Shown here piece by piece: positions 28,375 to 37,251 of a stretch of DNA of 64,000 bases. Under the pieces are notes generated by a model. The model was not told the origin of the DNA. It made no database searches and was given only the letters and a program-made list of their open reading frames with translations. Both the position numbers and the translations under genes were made by a program. Source of the stretch: Flavobacterium arcticum (lineage in GTDB: Bacteria; Bacteroidota; Bacteroidia; Flavobacteriales; Flavobacteriaceae); assembly GCF_003344925.1 (NCBI RefSeq), contig NZ_CP031188.1, positions 2,795,001 through 2,859,000 of the forward strand. The letters are read 5' to 3'. How positions within the stretch are numbered: position 1 is the stretch's first letter; each line of letters opens with the position of its first letter.

Positions 28375-28402
28375 AAAAGCCTCATATTTCTATGAGGCTT
28401 TT
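28375..28402. terminator. Bidirectional terminator
   Basis: AAAAGCCTCATA pairs with TATGAGGCTTTT around a 4-nt TTTC loop, with A- and T-rich flanks. It separates the LETM1-like gene (plus) from the carbonic anhydrase gene (minus). Confidence 0.88.
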
Positions 28403-28408
28403 GTTTTT

Positions 28409-29047
28409 TTAGAATTCTAATCTATCAACTTTATCAAGATCATTATTATTATGTAAATTAACTTCAAGGTCTTTTACTACTCCAGTGTCTAAGCCATATA
28501 CCCAACCGTGAAGGTGAAGTTGTTGTCCGTTATTCCATGCGCCTTGCACTATCGATGTTTTGGCTAGATCGCGCACCTGCTCTTTTACATTAATTTCTAC
28601 AAAAGAGTCAAACCTATCACTTTCTTTTACTATAGAATCTAGGTACATTCTATTCTGTCTGTAAACATCTTTTATATGTCTAATCCAGTTATCAATAATG
28701 CCAATAGACTGATTTCCCATAGCCGCTTTAACACCTCCGCAACCATAATGCCCACATACTATTACATGTCTTACTTTCAACACATTAACAGCATAGTCTA
28801 GCACACTAAGCATATTCATATCAGAGTGTACTACCATATTGGCTATATTTCTATGTACAAATACTTCACCTGGCTGTGCACCAATGATTTCGTTGGCAGG
28901 TACTCGGCTATCAGAACAACCTATCCATAATAATGGTGGTTGCTGACCTCCAGCAAGGCGTTTAAAATATTCTGGGTCTTCTGATAGTTTAGCATCCGAC
29001 CACGCTTTATTATTGTCTAATATTTTTTTATAAAAATCTATTCCCAT
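28409..29047 (-). CDS. can: Beta-class carbonic anhydrase
   Basis: This 212-residue enzyme interconverts CO2 and bicarbonate. The zinc site is complete: Cys44 and Asp46/Arg48 in IGCSDSRVP, and His100 and Cys103 in VCGHYGCGG. Its gene starts 27 nt after the SulP transporter gene on the same strand. The two would form a transcript in which the transporter brings in bicarbonate and the enzyme balances it with CO2, which is needed for carboxylation at low CO2. Confidence 0.95.
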   Translation of the reverse strand: MGIDFYKKILDNNKAWSDAKLSEDPEYFKRLAGGQQPPLLWIGCSDSRVPANEIIGAQPGEVFVHRNIANMVVHSDMNMLSVLDYAVNVLKVRHVIVCGHYGCGGVKAAMGNQSIGIIDNWIRHIKDVYRQNRMYLDSIVKESDRFDSFVEINVKEQVRDLAKTSIVQGAWNNGQQLHLHGWVYGLDTGVVKDLEVNLHNNNDLDKVDRLEF

Positions 29048-29074
29048 GATTTTCTTTGTTTTAAATGTTGTTAT

Positions 29075-30709
29075 TTAGTAAATGTCTTGTTTTTCTTTTC
29101 TATCATTCACATTATCATCGTTGTGAGTAACAAAAACATTATTATTTTCAGCGTTTTGTAACTGGTAGGCTGTTTTAAAACCTATTAGCGTAACATCTAT
29201 ATTTTCTTCTATCGCTTTTACAGTAGCAAATTCTTCAATAAGGTCAAGTACATCATAGGCTATATATACCGTTTCGGAAGCATCTATTATTACTTTAGAG
29301 TTTTCAGGTATATCATTTAATGTTGCTTTTATAGATGCTTTATTAAGAAAAGAGACCTCTTGTGCAAGATCTATATGTATAATATCGCCTTCGTTATATT
29401 CTTTTTTTCTAAAATTATAAGCTCTTTTAAGGTTACCTCTAAGAATAAATATAAAACTTATAATCATACCTAACGCAACTCCTTTTAGTAAATCTGTTAG
29501 TACTACAGCTAATAATGTAGCTATAAAAGGAATAAATTGATATATGCCTTTACTCCAAAAATGCTTAAGTTTTACAGGTCGTGCTAGTTTATAACCTATT
29601 ACTATAAGTACTGCTGCAAGTGTAGCAAAAGGTATTTTATTAAGCAAGGTTGGTATTGCCAATACACATAATAGTAATAATACCCCATGAATAATAGCAG
29701 ACATTTTTGTTTTAGCTCCCGCACTAGCATTTGCCGAAGATCGCACTACTACTGATGTGATAGGCAAACCTCCTATAAGACCACTTATGGCATTACCTAT
29801 TCCTTGTGCTTTAAGCTCTCTATTAGTATCAGTATAACGCTTATGTACATCCATACGGTCTGAAGCCTCTATACATAAAAGTGTTTCTATAGAAGCTACC
29901 ACCATAATAGTAGCTGCTGTAACCCATACTTCAACATTTGTTATTGCTGAAAAATCAGGTGTTACTATAACATTTTTAAAATCTTCAAAAGACTCTGGAA
30001 TTGGTAATTTTACCAAGTGAGAACTGCCTAAAGCAAACGAACTACCTGTATATATAAAAAATTCATTTATAAGGATACCTACAATAACGGCTACCAAAGC
30101 ACCTGGTAGCATTTTAAGTTTTTTTAGAGCAGGAATTCTTTCCCAAAGTACTAGTATGAATATTGATACAAGCGTTATTATAACGGCTCCACCTTCAAAA
30201 CGGCTTATAATTTGTGGTATATCAGAAAAAGGATTTCCGCCATCTAATCTAAAAAGTGATTCTGACCCTGAGTATCCTACTATATCATAACCAAGAGCAT
30301 GCTCTATTTGATTAATAATAATGATGACACCAATACCAGCAAGCATTCCTTCTATTACATTAGAAGGGAAGTAGTTTGAAATACTACCTGCTTTAAGAAA
30401 TCCGAGTGCCAGTTGCATTAAACCTGCTAAAGATACTGTGAGCAAGAAAGCTTCGAATGAGCCAAGTGTAGAAATGGCTGTTAATACAATAGCTATAAGC
30501 CCTGCAGCGGGTCCTGAAACACTTATGTTTGAGTTACTAAGTGATCCTATAACTATTCCTCCTATTATACCTGATAATATACCTGATAATGGCGGAGCGC
30601 CAGATGCTAATGCAATACCTAAACATAAAGGTAATGCTACTAAAAAAACTACAAGACCTGATGGAAAATCAGCCTTTAGATTTGCAAAAAGATTCATCTT
30701 TTTTGTCAT
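29075..30709 (-). CDS. SulP-family anion transporter, probable bicarbonate permease
   Basis: This 544-residue inner-membrane protein has the long hydrophobic SulP core (about residues 10-425, some 11-12 membrane segments). It opens with FPSGLVVFLVALPLCLGIALASGAPP and carries a conserved ASAGAKTKMSAIIHG segment. A C-terminal STAS domain (about 430-530) follows, with the SKVIIDASETVYIAYDVLDLIEE strand. SulP proteins move sulfate, bicarbonate or other anions. The adjacent carbonic anhydrase gene favours bicarbonate, but this is inference from context. Confidence 0.88.
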   Translation of the reverse strand: MTKKMNLFANLKADFPSGLVVFLVALPLCLGIALASGAPPLSGILSGIIGGIVIGSLSNSNISVSGPAAGLIAIVLTAISTLGSFEAFLLTVSLAGLMQLALGFLKAGSISNYFPSNVIEGMLAGIGVIIIINQIEHALGYDIVGYSGSESLFRLDGGNPFSDIPQIISRFEGGAVIITLVSIFILVLWERIPALKKLKMLPGALVAVIVGILINEFFIYTGSSFALGSSHLVKLPIPESFEDFKNVIVTPDFSAITNVEVWVTAATIMVVASIETLLCIEASDRMDVHKRYTDTNRELKAQGIGNAISGLIGGLPITSVVVRSSANASAGAKTKMSAIIHGVLLLLCVLAIPTLLNKIPFATLAAVLIVIGYKLARPVKLKHFWSKGIYQFIPFIATLLAVVLTDLLKGVALGMIISFIFILRGNLKRAYNFRKKEYNEGDIIHIDLAQEVSFLNKASIKATLNDIPENSKVIIDASETVYIAYDVLDLIEEFATVKAIEENIDVTLIGFKTAYQLQNAENNNVFVTHNDDNVNDRKEKQDIY

Positions 30710-30795
30710 AACCGAAAAGAAATATAATATAAGTTAAGCTAAACGTTTACTATAAACGCTTAAAAAATTGCTCATTACGAGCTTTTACTGTTATA

Positions 30796-31077
30796 TTATA
30801 TTACATCGGGGGGGGGAGATAAAACATCTCCGAACACACGCTTGTGTCTTCGGAGATTATTTGAAGTTATTTTTGATGATTTTTTTATCGCACCTAAAAA
30901 ACAAAAACTAAATTCACTAGGACCTGCTTTAATTTCTTTGATCTCTTTGTGAATTTCTTCTTCATTTAAACTGTAACATATAGACACATCAGTATTATCA
31001 TCCAGCAAACTCACAATAGTAGGAGTTGCTAAGAATGATATAAACATAAGGAGTACTATACTTACTATAAATTTCAT
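30796..31077 (-). CDS. Small exported protein of unknown function
   Basis: The 93-residue protein has an N-terminal hydrophobic signal or anchor (MKFIVSIVLLMFISFLATPTIVSLL). Then comes a charged part with EEEIHKEIKEIKA and a C-terminal tail ending VFGDVLSPPPDVI. The three prolines are coded by a run of nine C on the minus strand, a homopolymer that could slip. I recall similar small proteins in other Flavobacteria but no function. It lies 86 nt upstream of sulP on the same strand and may be transcribed with it. Confidence 0.62.
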   Translation of the reverse strand: MKFIVSIVLLMFISFLATPTIVSLLDDNTDVSICYSLNEEEIHKEIKEIKAGPSEFSFCFLGAIKKSSKITSNNLRRHKRVFGDVLSPPPDVI

Positions 31078-31136
31078 TTCGGGGCGAAAATAGGAATTAT
31101 TATTTATATAAAAATGTTAATATTAATAATAAAATA

Positions 31137-31637
31137 TTAAATTTCTTCCTCACTCCATGCTTTCATCATCCACATAGTTTTTTCTTGTTCTGTAATAAAG
31201 TCACTCATCATAGAGTTAGTACCTTCATCATTTATTTTATCTGATTTGTCTAATATTCCCCTTTCTATTTTAAGTATATCAGATAATGATGTCATTATAA
31301 GCTGTACAGCGTCTACATCTTTAGATATATTTTTACCTATTTTTAATTTATTATTAGACAAATAATCTTCAAAAGTATGTAATGGCGTACTGCCCAATGT
31401 AAGTACTCTTTCGGCAATCATGTCTATTTTTAACTGTGAATCATTGTATAATTCTTCAAATTTTACGTGAAGGTCAAAAAACCTTTTTCCACGAATATTC
31501 CAGTGAATACCTCTTAAGTTTTGATAATATACCTGAAAATTTGATAGCAGTATGTTAAGTTCGGCTGCTACAAGCTCTGCTTCTTTTACCGGTAATCCTA
31601 AAATATTAGTTTCTACTTTGCTTTCGTTAGTTTTCAT
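31137..31637 (-). CDS. dps: Dps-family DNA-binding ferritin
   Basis: This 166-residue protein forms the Dps dodecamer, storing iron with peroxide as oxidant and shielding DNA. The ferroxidase ligands are all present with the family spacing: His45, His57, Asp72 and Glu76 (in GIHWNIRGKRFFDLHVKFEE and IDMIAER). The gene is transcribed away from oxyR, and the 117 nt between them should contain both promoters and an OxyR site. This arrangement strongly suggests that OxyR induces dps on peroxide exposure. Confidence 0.95.
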   Translation of the reverse strand: MKTNESKVETNILGLPVKEAELVAAELNILLSNFQVYYQNLRGIHWNIRGKRFFDLHVKFEELYNDSQLKIDMIAERVLTLGSTPLHTFEDYLSNNKLKIGKNISKDVDAVQLIMTSLSDILKIERGILDKSDKINDEGTNSMMSDFITEQEKTMWMMKAWSEEEI

Positions 31638-31754
31638 AAATATAAGTTTTTATTATTTTGTAAGTATTTTACTCTATAAAGTTAAACAAATTTAACGATA
31701 ATAATTATAGGCGTTATCAATAGTTTTTATAATTTTATCATAAAAATTTATAAT

Positions 31755-32705
31755 ATGACCATAACTCAGTTACAATATGTACTGGCTGTTGCCGAAAATA
31801 AAAACTTTACACTAGCTGCAGAAAAATGTTTTGTTACCCAACCTACCTTGAGTATGCAAATTCAAAAACTTGAAGAGGAACTAGGAATACAAATATTTGA
31901 CCGTAGCAAAAAACCTATACAACTTACTGATGTAGGCGTACAAATAGTAGAGCAGGCAAAAAATATAGTAAATGAATCGGGGAGAATTAAAGATATAGTA
32001 GACCAGCAAAAAGGATATATAGGAGGTGAGTTTAAAATAGGTATTATCCCTACTATAATGCCTACGTTACTCCCTATGTTTATGAGTAATTTTATAAAAA
32101 AGTATCCGAAAGTAAATCTTATTATAGAAGAGCATACTACCGAAGAAATAATACGACTCATAAAAAACGGACAATTGGACGCAGCTATTGCAGCCACCCC
32201 ACTTAATGAAGATAGTATAAAGGAAATCGTATTATATTATGAGCCTTTTGTTGCCTATGTTCCTGAAAATATGGATGCTTACAATAAAAAAGAGTTTGAA
32301 GTTGAAGATCTTGAACATAATATTGACAATATATTACTACTACAAGACGGACACTGTTTTAGGCATAATATACTAAACTTATGTAAAGCAAAAGGATTGT
32401 CTAATGAAAATCACTTTCAAATAGAGAGTGGTAGTTTTGAAACATTGATTAAACTAGCAGATGAAGGCTTAGGAATGACACTACTCCCCTACCTGCATAC
32501 GCTAGATATGAGTGAAAGAGCAAAGCAAAAACTTCGTCAGTTTAAAGAGCCAAGACCATCGCGAGAAGTAAGCCTTATATACTCTAAAAAAGAGCTGAAA
32601 TTACATATTATAGAAGCATTAAAAGCTACTATAGCAGGTGTGGTAAAGGGCGCTATTACTTTTCAGGATGTTAAAATTACCAGTCCGTTACAACAAAAGA
32701 AATAA
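31755..32705 (+). CDS. oxyR: Peroxide-sensing LysR-type regulator OxyR
   Basis: This 316-residue LysR regulator has the N-terminal helix-turn-helix (MTITQLQYVLAVAENKNFTLAAEKC, with TQPTLSMQIQKLEEELG) and an effector domain. The redox pair is Cys201 and Cys210 in QDGHCFRHNILNLC, nine residues apart as in E. coli OxyR (Cys199/Cys208). This identifies it as OxyR rather than a generic LysR protein. It is divergent from dps, its probable target, and a terminator follows. Confidence 0.93.
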   Translation: MTITQLQYVLAVAENKNFTLAAEKCFVTQPTLSMQIQKLEEELGIQIFDRSKKPIQLTDVGVQIVEQAKNIVNESGRIKDIVDQQKGYIGGEFKIGIIPTIMPTLLPMFMSNFIKKYPKVNLIIEEHTTEEIIRLIKNGQLDAAIAATPLNEDSIKEIVLYYEPFVAYVPENMDAYNKKEFEVEDLEHNIDNILLLQDGHCFRHNILNLCKAKGLSNENHFQIESGSFETLIKLADEGLGMTLLPYLHTLDMSERAKQKLRQFKEPRPSREVSLIYSKKELKLHIIEALKATIAGVVKGAITFQDVKITSPLQQKK

Positions 32706-32721
32706 ACAATCTAAAAAGAAA

Positions 32722-32756
32722 AAAGGAGCCAATTTTAAAAATAGGCTCCTTTTTTT
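32722..32756. terminator. Terminator after oxyR, shared with a convergent small gene
   Basis: AAAGGAGCC (32722-32730) pairs with GGCTCCTTT (32744-32752) around a 13-nt loop, followed by T. The opposite strand also has a T-run, so it can end the small gene at 32755-32940. Confidence 0.85.
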
Positions 32757-32940
32757 ATTGCTCAACATATGCCAGACAGGCTCTTAATTCAGGCTTTTCG
32801 GTCGTAAAATTCTGAAGCCAGTCTACCAGTTGTTCGATCTCATAAGGCAACAGTGTTTTAACTGCTTTTTCTACTTCTTTACAAAACAATTTCTGGTCAA
32901 AGCTTACGCTCTCCAATATTTGTTTTGTGTAACTAATCAT
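32755..32940 (-). CDS. Small hypothetical protein
   Basis: The 61-residue protein starting MISYTKQILESVSFDQKLF is soluble, helical and acidic, with no signal. An alternative upstream ATG at 32952 would add MPRT. The segment FCKEVEKAVKTLLPYEIEQL looks like two amphipathic helices. I recall similar short proteins in Flavobacteria near this kind of locus, with no function. Its stop codon overlaps the terminator of oxyR. Confidence 0.62.
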   Translation of the reverse strand: MISYTKQILESVSFDQKLFCKEVEKAVKTLLPYEIEQLVDWLQNFTTEKPELRACLAYVEQ

Positions 32941-33089
32941 AGTTCTGGGCATAATTCTTTTACAAATTATAAAATTGGTTATTAGGATAAGAACGTATGT
33001 AAATATAATAAAAATTTAAATACGATAATCATTAATATGATATCTTAAGTGTGTTAAAAATTTTAATTTAATATTTTTTTAACAAATAA

Positions 33090-33752
33090 TTAAGGTTTGA
33101 CAGCTCTTAGCATTTCTCTTTTACCTGGTGGTCCAGGTAGTTTTTCTGTAATAAACCCTGCTTCTTGCATTGCTTTTTTAATAACCGTACGACAAGCATA
33201 AGTAACTAATACTCCACCAGTTTTAAGAGCAGAAAACATTTTTATAAATATATCAACACTCCACAACTCTGGTTGTGCATGATAGCCAAATGCATCAAAG
33301 TAAATAAGATTGTATGTGTTAACATCATTAATGGCTTCAAAGTGTTGTTGTCGCTTATATAACATAAATTTATCATTAACTGGGATATTTTTGCCCCAAT
33401 CAGCATCATGCATCTGCTTAAATACATTATCATCTTCCTTTGCATCAAGCTGTGTTACATAGTTAAGCTGTAAAACCTCTTCTGTTGCTACAGGAAATGC
33501 CTCTATAGCCGTATAATGTATTTCTTGTCCTGATTTTTTAGATTCTAAATAACTTATAAAAGCATTTAGCCCTGTACCAAAACCTATTTCTAAAATAGAA
33601 ACAGGCTGACCTTGTGTTAAAGTCAGCCCGTTTTGTATAAATACATGGTATGCCTCTTGTATGGCTCCAAATTTAGAATGATATGTTTCCTTCATTTCGG
33701 GTAGGTATATAGTAACCGAACCGTCTGAAGTTGTTATAATTTCTCGCTTCAC
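33090..33752 (-). CDS. mnmD: tRNA 5-methylaminomethyl-2-thiouridine methyltransferase MnmD
   Basis: This 220-residue SAM-dependent methyltransferase covers the last step of mnm5s2U34 formation in the wobble position of tRNAs for Lys, Glu and Gln. It is the stand-alone MnmD half of E. coli MnmC. The SAM site is ILEIGFGTGLNAFI (near residue 51), followed by YTAIEAFPVA and the catalytic region YNLIYFDAFGYHAQPELW. It overlaps the stop of the gene before it by one base, so the two are co-transcribed. MnmA in this window makes the 2-thio part of the same nucleoside. Confidence 0.9.
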   Translation of the reverse strand: MKREIITTSDGSVTIYLPEMKETYHSKFGAIQEAYHVFIQNGLTLTQGQPVSILEIGFGTGLNAFISYLESKKSGQEIHYTAIEAFPVATEEVLQLNYVTQLDAKEDDNVFKQMHDADWGKNIPVNDKFMLYKRQQHFEAINDVNTYNLIYFDAFGYHAQPELWSVDIFIKMFSALKTGGVLVTYACRTVIKKAMQEAGFITEKLPGPPGKREMLRAVKP

Positions 33753-34210
33753 TATTTAATATATAGTTTCTTAATTCTTGGTATAGGTCCACCACATTTT
33801 TGTTCATGACACCTTACACATGCCGATACTGCATCGTTAAAATGCTGTTTTGCATTTAACGAATCGTTATAAATAAGCTCTTGCGCTTGTAAAAACTTAG
33901 CAGCCTGATCTTTAAAAAAAGAATCTCTTTCGCCTTCATCTGTCATTACAGAGCCATGGATATTTAAAAAGTGTTCTGGAAAATTACCTATGGTATCTCC
34001 ATTTATTATACGTTGCTTTAGGCGCTGGTTATCTACATACATCTGCTCCATCAGTGTTGCCATTTCAGACATCTCGTACATTTTAAAATCTTTTTCTACC
34101 GATGTAGTGTCTGTACTAGATACCTGCGTATCAGCAGCAGATTCTGTTTTACCGCCACAACTCCACAACATCAATGATATTGATATAACTATAAATAAGG
34201 TTTTACTCAT
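33752..34210 (-). CDS. Lipoprotein with a heme-attachment motif (c-type cytochrome-like)
   Basis: The 152-residue protein has a lipoprotein signal (LMLWSC, Cys18). A CxxCH heme motif lies close to the C-terminus: Cys131, Cys134 and His135 in SACVRCHEQKCGGPIP. The region between is helical, like small monoheme cytochromes with a late heme site. No distal Met ligand can be assigned, though the helical part contains several Met. It lies between a DUF4920 lipoprotein gene and mnmD with almost no spacing. It may be a periplasmic electron carrier, but binding of heme is inferred from the motif alone. Confidence 0.72.
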   Translation of the reverse strand: MSKTLFIVISISLMLWSCGGKTESAADTQVSSTDTTSVEKDFKMYEMSEMATLMEQMYVDNQRLKQRIINGDTIGNFPEHFLNIHGSVMTDEGERDSFFKDQAAKFLQAQELIYNDSLNAKQHFNDAVSACVRCHEQKCGGPIPRIKKLYIK

Positions 34211-34723
34211 TTACTTTGTTATTAAAACACCATCAGCCATAAATCCGTAAGTAACTTCAGGCTCAGTTATTTGGTCTATTTCTTCTTGCGATTTTCCACC
34301 ATCTTTAGCATAGTGCTTTAGCTCTGCAACCGATACTTCGCTTACAAATGCTTTACCACTAACTACTGCTTCTTGATCTGTTGCATTTAATGGTACAAAA
34401 AAGGCATAATCTTTAAACTTAACAAAAGATTGTTTTTCATCAGGAAGTTCCATAGCCATCCAGCAACCTTTCTTTTGGCACACATCTTTAATAGATGATT
34501 TAAACTTAACATTTACAGTATCGCCAGGTTTAAGGTTTTTGTACTTTTCTAGCATTTCTGCTTTATCAATTGCATTTTCAGCAAGTATTTCATCTCCAAA
34601 TGTTTCATAAACTGGAGCTTCTTCAGTAACTGTTTCAATAAGTGTTTCAGATGTTTCTGACTTATTTTCTTTACAACCAGTCATTAATAAAACTGTTGCA
34701 GCAAGTAATGCTATATTTTTCAT
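34211..34723 (-). CDS. DUF4920 lipoprotein
   Basis: The 170-residue protein starts MKNIALLAATVLLMTGC, a lipoprotein signal (Cys17). A DUF4920 core is visible from GDEILAENAIDKAEM to GFMADGVLI. It includes an OB-fold-like part with DVCQKKGCWMAMELPD, where the two Cys near residue 80-90 may bind metal or form a disulfide. The ATG at 34723 is chosen because the ten codons upstream of it would spoil the signal. The stop is directly followed by the CxxCH lipoprotein gene, so both may act together in the envelope. Function is unknown. Confidence 0.8.
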   Translation of the reverse strand: MKNIALLAATVLLMTGCKENKSETSETLIETVTEEAPVYETFGDEILAENAIDKAEMLEKYKNLKPGDTVNVKFKSSIKDVCQKKGCWMAMELPDEKQSFVKFKDYAFFVPLNATDQEAVVSGKAFVSEVSVAELKHYAKDGGKSQEEIDQITEPEVTYGFMADGVLITK

Positions 34724-34874
34724 TTGTAACAAAATTTTAATTTTATACAGCAAATTTATGTAAAAACTATAAATATCCTCTGTTAATCGTTACTATAATG
34801 CTTATTATTTAAAACTTAATCGCTTGTCTAGCTTTAAAATACTATGCAAAAGCTCAATAAACCGCTTTTTTTAT

Positions 34875-34882
34875 TAAATTTG
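34875..34882 (+). promoter_or_regulatory. Candidate -7 element for ilvE
   Basis: TAAATTTG matches TAnnTTTG, 45 nt before the ilvE ATG. No clear -33 TTTG is seen, so it is a partial match. Confidence 0.4.
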
Positions 34883-34927
34883 CGCGAAACACAACACATT
34901 TATTTACCCCACAAAACTTAACCTTTA

Positions 34928-35992
34928 ATGAGCAATAACGCTGACAATATTATCATTAACAGAGCCGAAACTACTAAAATTGACTCTGTAGATTTTGAAA
35001 ACCTTACTTTCGGAAATATTTTTACTGATCATATGCTTATTTGCGATTATAAGCAAGGCGTATGGGAAAAACCTATTATAAAACCATACGAACCATTTCT
35101 TATAGACCCTTCGGCTAAAGTATTTCATTACGGACAAGCTATTTTTGAAGGTATGAAAGCTTATAAAGACGATCATGATGATGTTTGGCTTTTTAGACCT
35201 GATGAAAATTATAAGCGTTTTAATAAATCGGCTGCAAGACTAGCAATGCCCGAAGTTCCTGAAGATGTTTTTATTGAAGGGATGAAAAAGCTTATTGAAA
35301 TTGATGAAAAATGGGTAAAAACAGGTATGGGTAATTCGCTATACATACGCCCATTTATGATTGCTACAGGTCCTGGTGTTATAGCTGCACCTGCACAATT
35401 TTATCGTTTTATGATTATACTATCTCCTGCAAAATCATATTATTCAGGGGAGGTTAAGGTTATAATTGCTGAACATTACAGTAGGGCTGCCAATGGAGGT
35501 ATTGGGGCAGCAAAAGCTGCTGGTAACTATTCGGCACAATTTTACCCTACTAAACTAGCAAATGATTTAGGTTTCCAGCAAATTATCTGGACGGATGATG
35601 CTACCCACACAAAGCTAGAAGAAGCAGGTACTATGAATGTGTTTTTTAGAATAAACGATACCTTATACACAGCACCTACTAGCGAAAGAATATTAGACGG
35701 GGTTACTCGAAAAAGCTTATTAGACATAGCTAAACGCGAAAATATAAATGTAGAAGTACGACCAGTACTAGTAGAAGAGCTAATAAAAGCTGCCGAAAAT
35801 GGTACATTACAAGAAATTTTTGGGTCAGGTACTGCCGCAGTAGTAAACCCTATTGTAGGTTTTAGTTATCAAGATAAGTATTATGAGTTACCAAAACAGG
35901 AAAACTCAGTAGCGTTACAACTAAAGCAAAAGCTTAACGACATACAATATAAAATAGCCGAAGATACTTTTGGCTGGACTGTAAAAATATAG
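34928..35992 (+). CDS. ilvE: Branched-chain amino acid aminotransferase
   Basis: This 354-residue class IV PLP aminotransferase transfers amino groups between Leu/Ile/Val and 2-oxoglutarate. Conserved stretches include FHYGQAIFEGMKAYK (near 65-80), IGAAKAAGNYSAQF with the likely PLP lysine (near 195), and EAGTMNVFF and FGSGTAAVVNPI near the C-terminus. It has the length and order of the eukaryotic-like BCAT group found in Flavobacteria. A strong terminator follows, so it appears monocistronic. Confidence 0.94.
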   Translation: MSNNADNIIINRAETTKIDSVDFENLTFGNIFTDHMLICDYKQGVWEKPIIKPYEPFLIDPSAKVFHYGQAIFEGMKAYKDDHDDVWLFRPDENYKRFNKSAARLAMPEVPEDVFIEGMKKLIEIDEKWVKTGMGNSLYIRPFMIATGPGVIAAPAQFYRFMIILSPAKSYYSGEVKVIIAEHYSRAANGGIGAAKAAGNYSAQFYPTKLANDLGFQQIIWTDDATHTKLEEAGTMNVFFRINDTLYTAPTSERILDGVTRKSLLDIAKRENINVEVRPVLVEELIKAAENGTLQEIFGSGTAAVVNPIVGFSYQDKYYELPKQENSVALQLKQKLNDIQYKIAEDTFGWTVKI

Positions 35993-36010
35993 TTCCTATT
36001 TTTAGAGTAA

Positions 36011-36044
36011 AAGACTAAGGCAGCTATATAGCTGCCTTAGTCTT
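36011..36044. terminator. Bidirectional terminator after ilvE
   Basis: AAGACTAAGGCAGC (36011-36024) pairs perfectly with GCTGCCTTAGTCTT (36031-36044) around a 6-nt loop. It can serve ilvE and the convergent MazG-like gene ending at 36048. Confidence 0.92.
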
Positions 36045-36047
36045 TTA

Positions 36048-36434
36048 TTATTTTTTTAGTATACTCGAAAAATCAGGTTTAAAATAATCTGGCCCTTTCA
36101 TTACTTTACCATCTTCACGATAAATTGGTTTTCCATCGGCACCCAGTTTACTCATATTACTACGTTGTATTTCATCAAACACAGCCTCTATTTTATCTTG
36201 TAGCCCGTGTTCTAATATAGTACCACAAAGTATATATAGCATATCGCCAAGAGCATCAGCAATTTCTACAATATCATTATTTTGTACTGCTTCAAGGTAT
36301 TCTTCATTTTCCTCTTTCATAAGGTTATAACGAAGTAAGTTTACATTTTCGCCTAATGAGTCTTTAGGCGTATTACTCACACCTATTCCAAATGCAGTAT
36401 GAAATTCTTTTACAGCTTCAAGTTGTTTTTTCAT
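36048..36434 (-). CDS. MazG-like nucleoside triphosphate pyrophosphohydrolase
   Basis: The 128-residue protein has the all-helical MazG/dUTPase-2 fold signature: EENEEYLEA (near 36-44) and EIADALGDMLYIL (near 57-69), the ExxE...ExxD metal-binding set. The C-terminal part (SKLGADGKPIYREDGKVMKG) resembles a HisE-like phosphoribosyl-ATP pyrophosphohydrolase group widely found in Bacteroidota. It probably hydrolyses a non-standard NTP, so it may have a cleaning or housekeeping role. Substrate is not known. It is a single gene. Confidence 0.83.
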   Translation of the reverse strand: MKKQLEAVKEFHTAFGIGVSNTPKDSLGENVNLLRYNLMKEENEEYLEAVQNNDIVEIADALGDMLYILCGTILEHGLQDKIEAVFDEIQRSNMSKLGADGKPIYREDGKVMKGPDYFKPDFSSILKK

Positions 36435-36508
36435 TCTTATTATTTTTATTGGTTTAAAAATACCTTAAAATAAATGGGTTGTTGTAATTTTGCAAAAAAG
36501 ATTTTAAC

Positions 36509-36697
36509 ATGTTTACAACAGGTCAATGGTCATTTGCAGCATTTTTTATAATTATTTTTGTCACTGCCATGATATATGTATATCGTAAAGATTTAAAGCT
36601 TCATAAAAAATATTACAAAGGCAACTATAAGGTACTATTAGTCTTTTTAGGTTTTATAGCATTATTATTTTTTATTAAAATTTATTTAAAGGAGTAG
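36509..36697 (+). CDS. Small membrane protein of unknown function
   Basis: The 62-residue protein has two membrane segments (SFAAFFIIIFVTAMIYVY and VLLVFLGFIALLFFIKIYL) joined by a basic loop (RKDLKLHKKYYKGNYK). It resembles small conserved membrane proteins of Flavobacteria for which I know no function. A TAATTTTG -7-like box lies 18 nt upstream and a terminator follows. Confidence 0.68.
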   Translation: MFTTGQWSFAAFFIIIFVTAMIYVYRKDLKLHKKYYKGNYKVLLVFLGFIALLFFIKIYLKE

Positions 36698-36716
36698 TAC
36701 ATAAAATAAATGAACT

Positions 36717-36745
36717 AAAAATCCCCATATATGGGGATTTTTTTT
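36717..36745 (+). terminator. Terminator after the small membrane protein
   Basis: AAAAATCCCC pairs with GGGGATTTTT around ATATAT, followed by a T-run. It lies 20 nt after the stop codon. Confidence 0.88.
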
Positions 36746-36800
36746 TAACATATAAATGTTGATATTTGTTATATTAACCTATAATACATACACACATCTT

Positions 36801-37244
36801 ATGGAAACTTACAATTGCTTCGGCTATCACTACTCTAACCACCTAGCTAAACTAGAAGTAGCATTGCCCAAAGAAGATTATGATTATGAATATTGCAATA
36901 TCTCTACCAGTAACTGGAATGGATTAGTTATAAGCTTAAAAATGAAAATTGACGACCCTGGGCACGGATTAGACAACCCAGACATGAATTTTGAAACTCT
37001 TTTAATAGACTTAGATAAAGTATCTAAAATAAGTAGTCCCCATGCAGCCAGTTTTGATTACAGCAAACCTATAATTGTTTTTATATATCATCATAAAGAC
37101 ACCAATTCATATGCAACAAATGATATGTTCTGCCATACAGAGCTTTGTAACAGAACGACGATAGATGCCTCTATATTGAAAGGTATTTGTCAGAGTGTTG
37201 CGGGTCCTGCAAAAATAGGAGTTGGTTCACTTGAAAGACTTTAA
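36801..37244 (+). CDS. Unknown cytoplasmic protein
   Basis: The 147-residue soluble protein starts METYNCFGYHYSNHLAKLEV. I prefer this ATG to the one at 36756, which would prepend a hydrophobic 15-residue piece overlapping the promoter area. It has no signal, no repeats and no motif I recognise. It ends 7 nt before the histidine kinase gene, so it may be transcribed with the two-component system, but no functional link is visible. Confidence 0.62.
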   Translation: METYNCFGYHYSNHLAKLEVALPKEDYDYEYCNISTSNWNGLVISLKMKIDDPGHGLDNPDMNFETLLIDLDKVSKISSPHAASFDYSKPIIVFIYHHKDTNSYATNDMFCHTELCNRTTIDASILKGICQSVAGPAKIGVGSLERL

Positions 37245-37251
37245 AATATAA

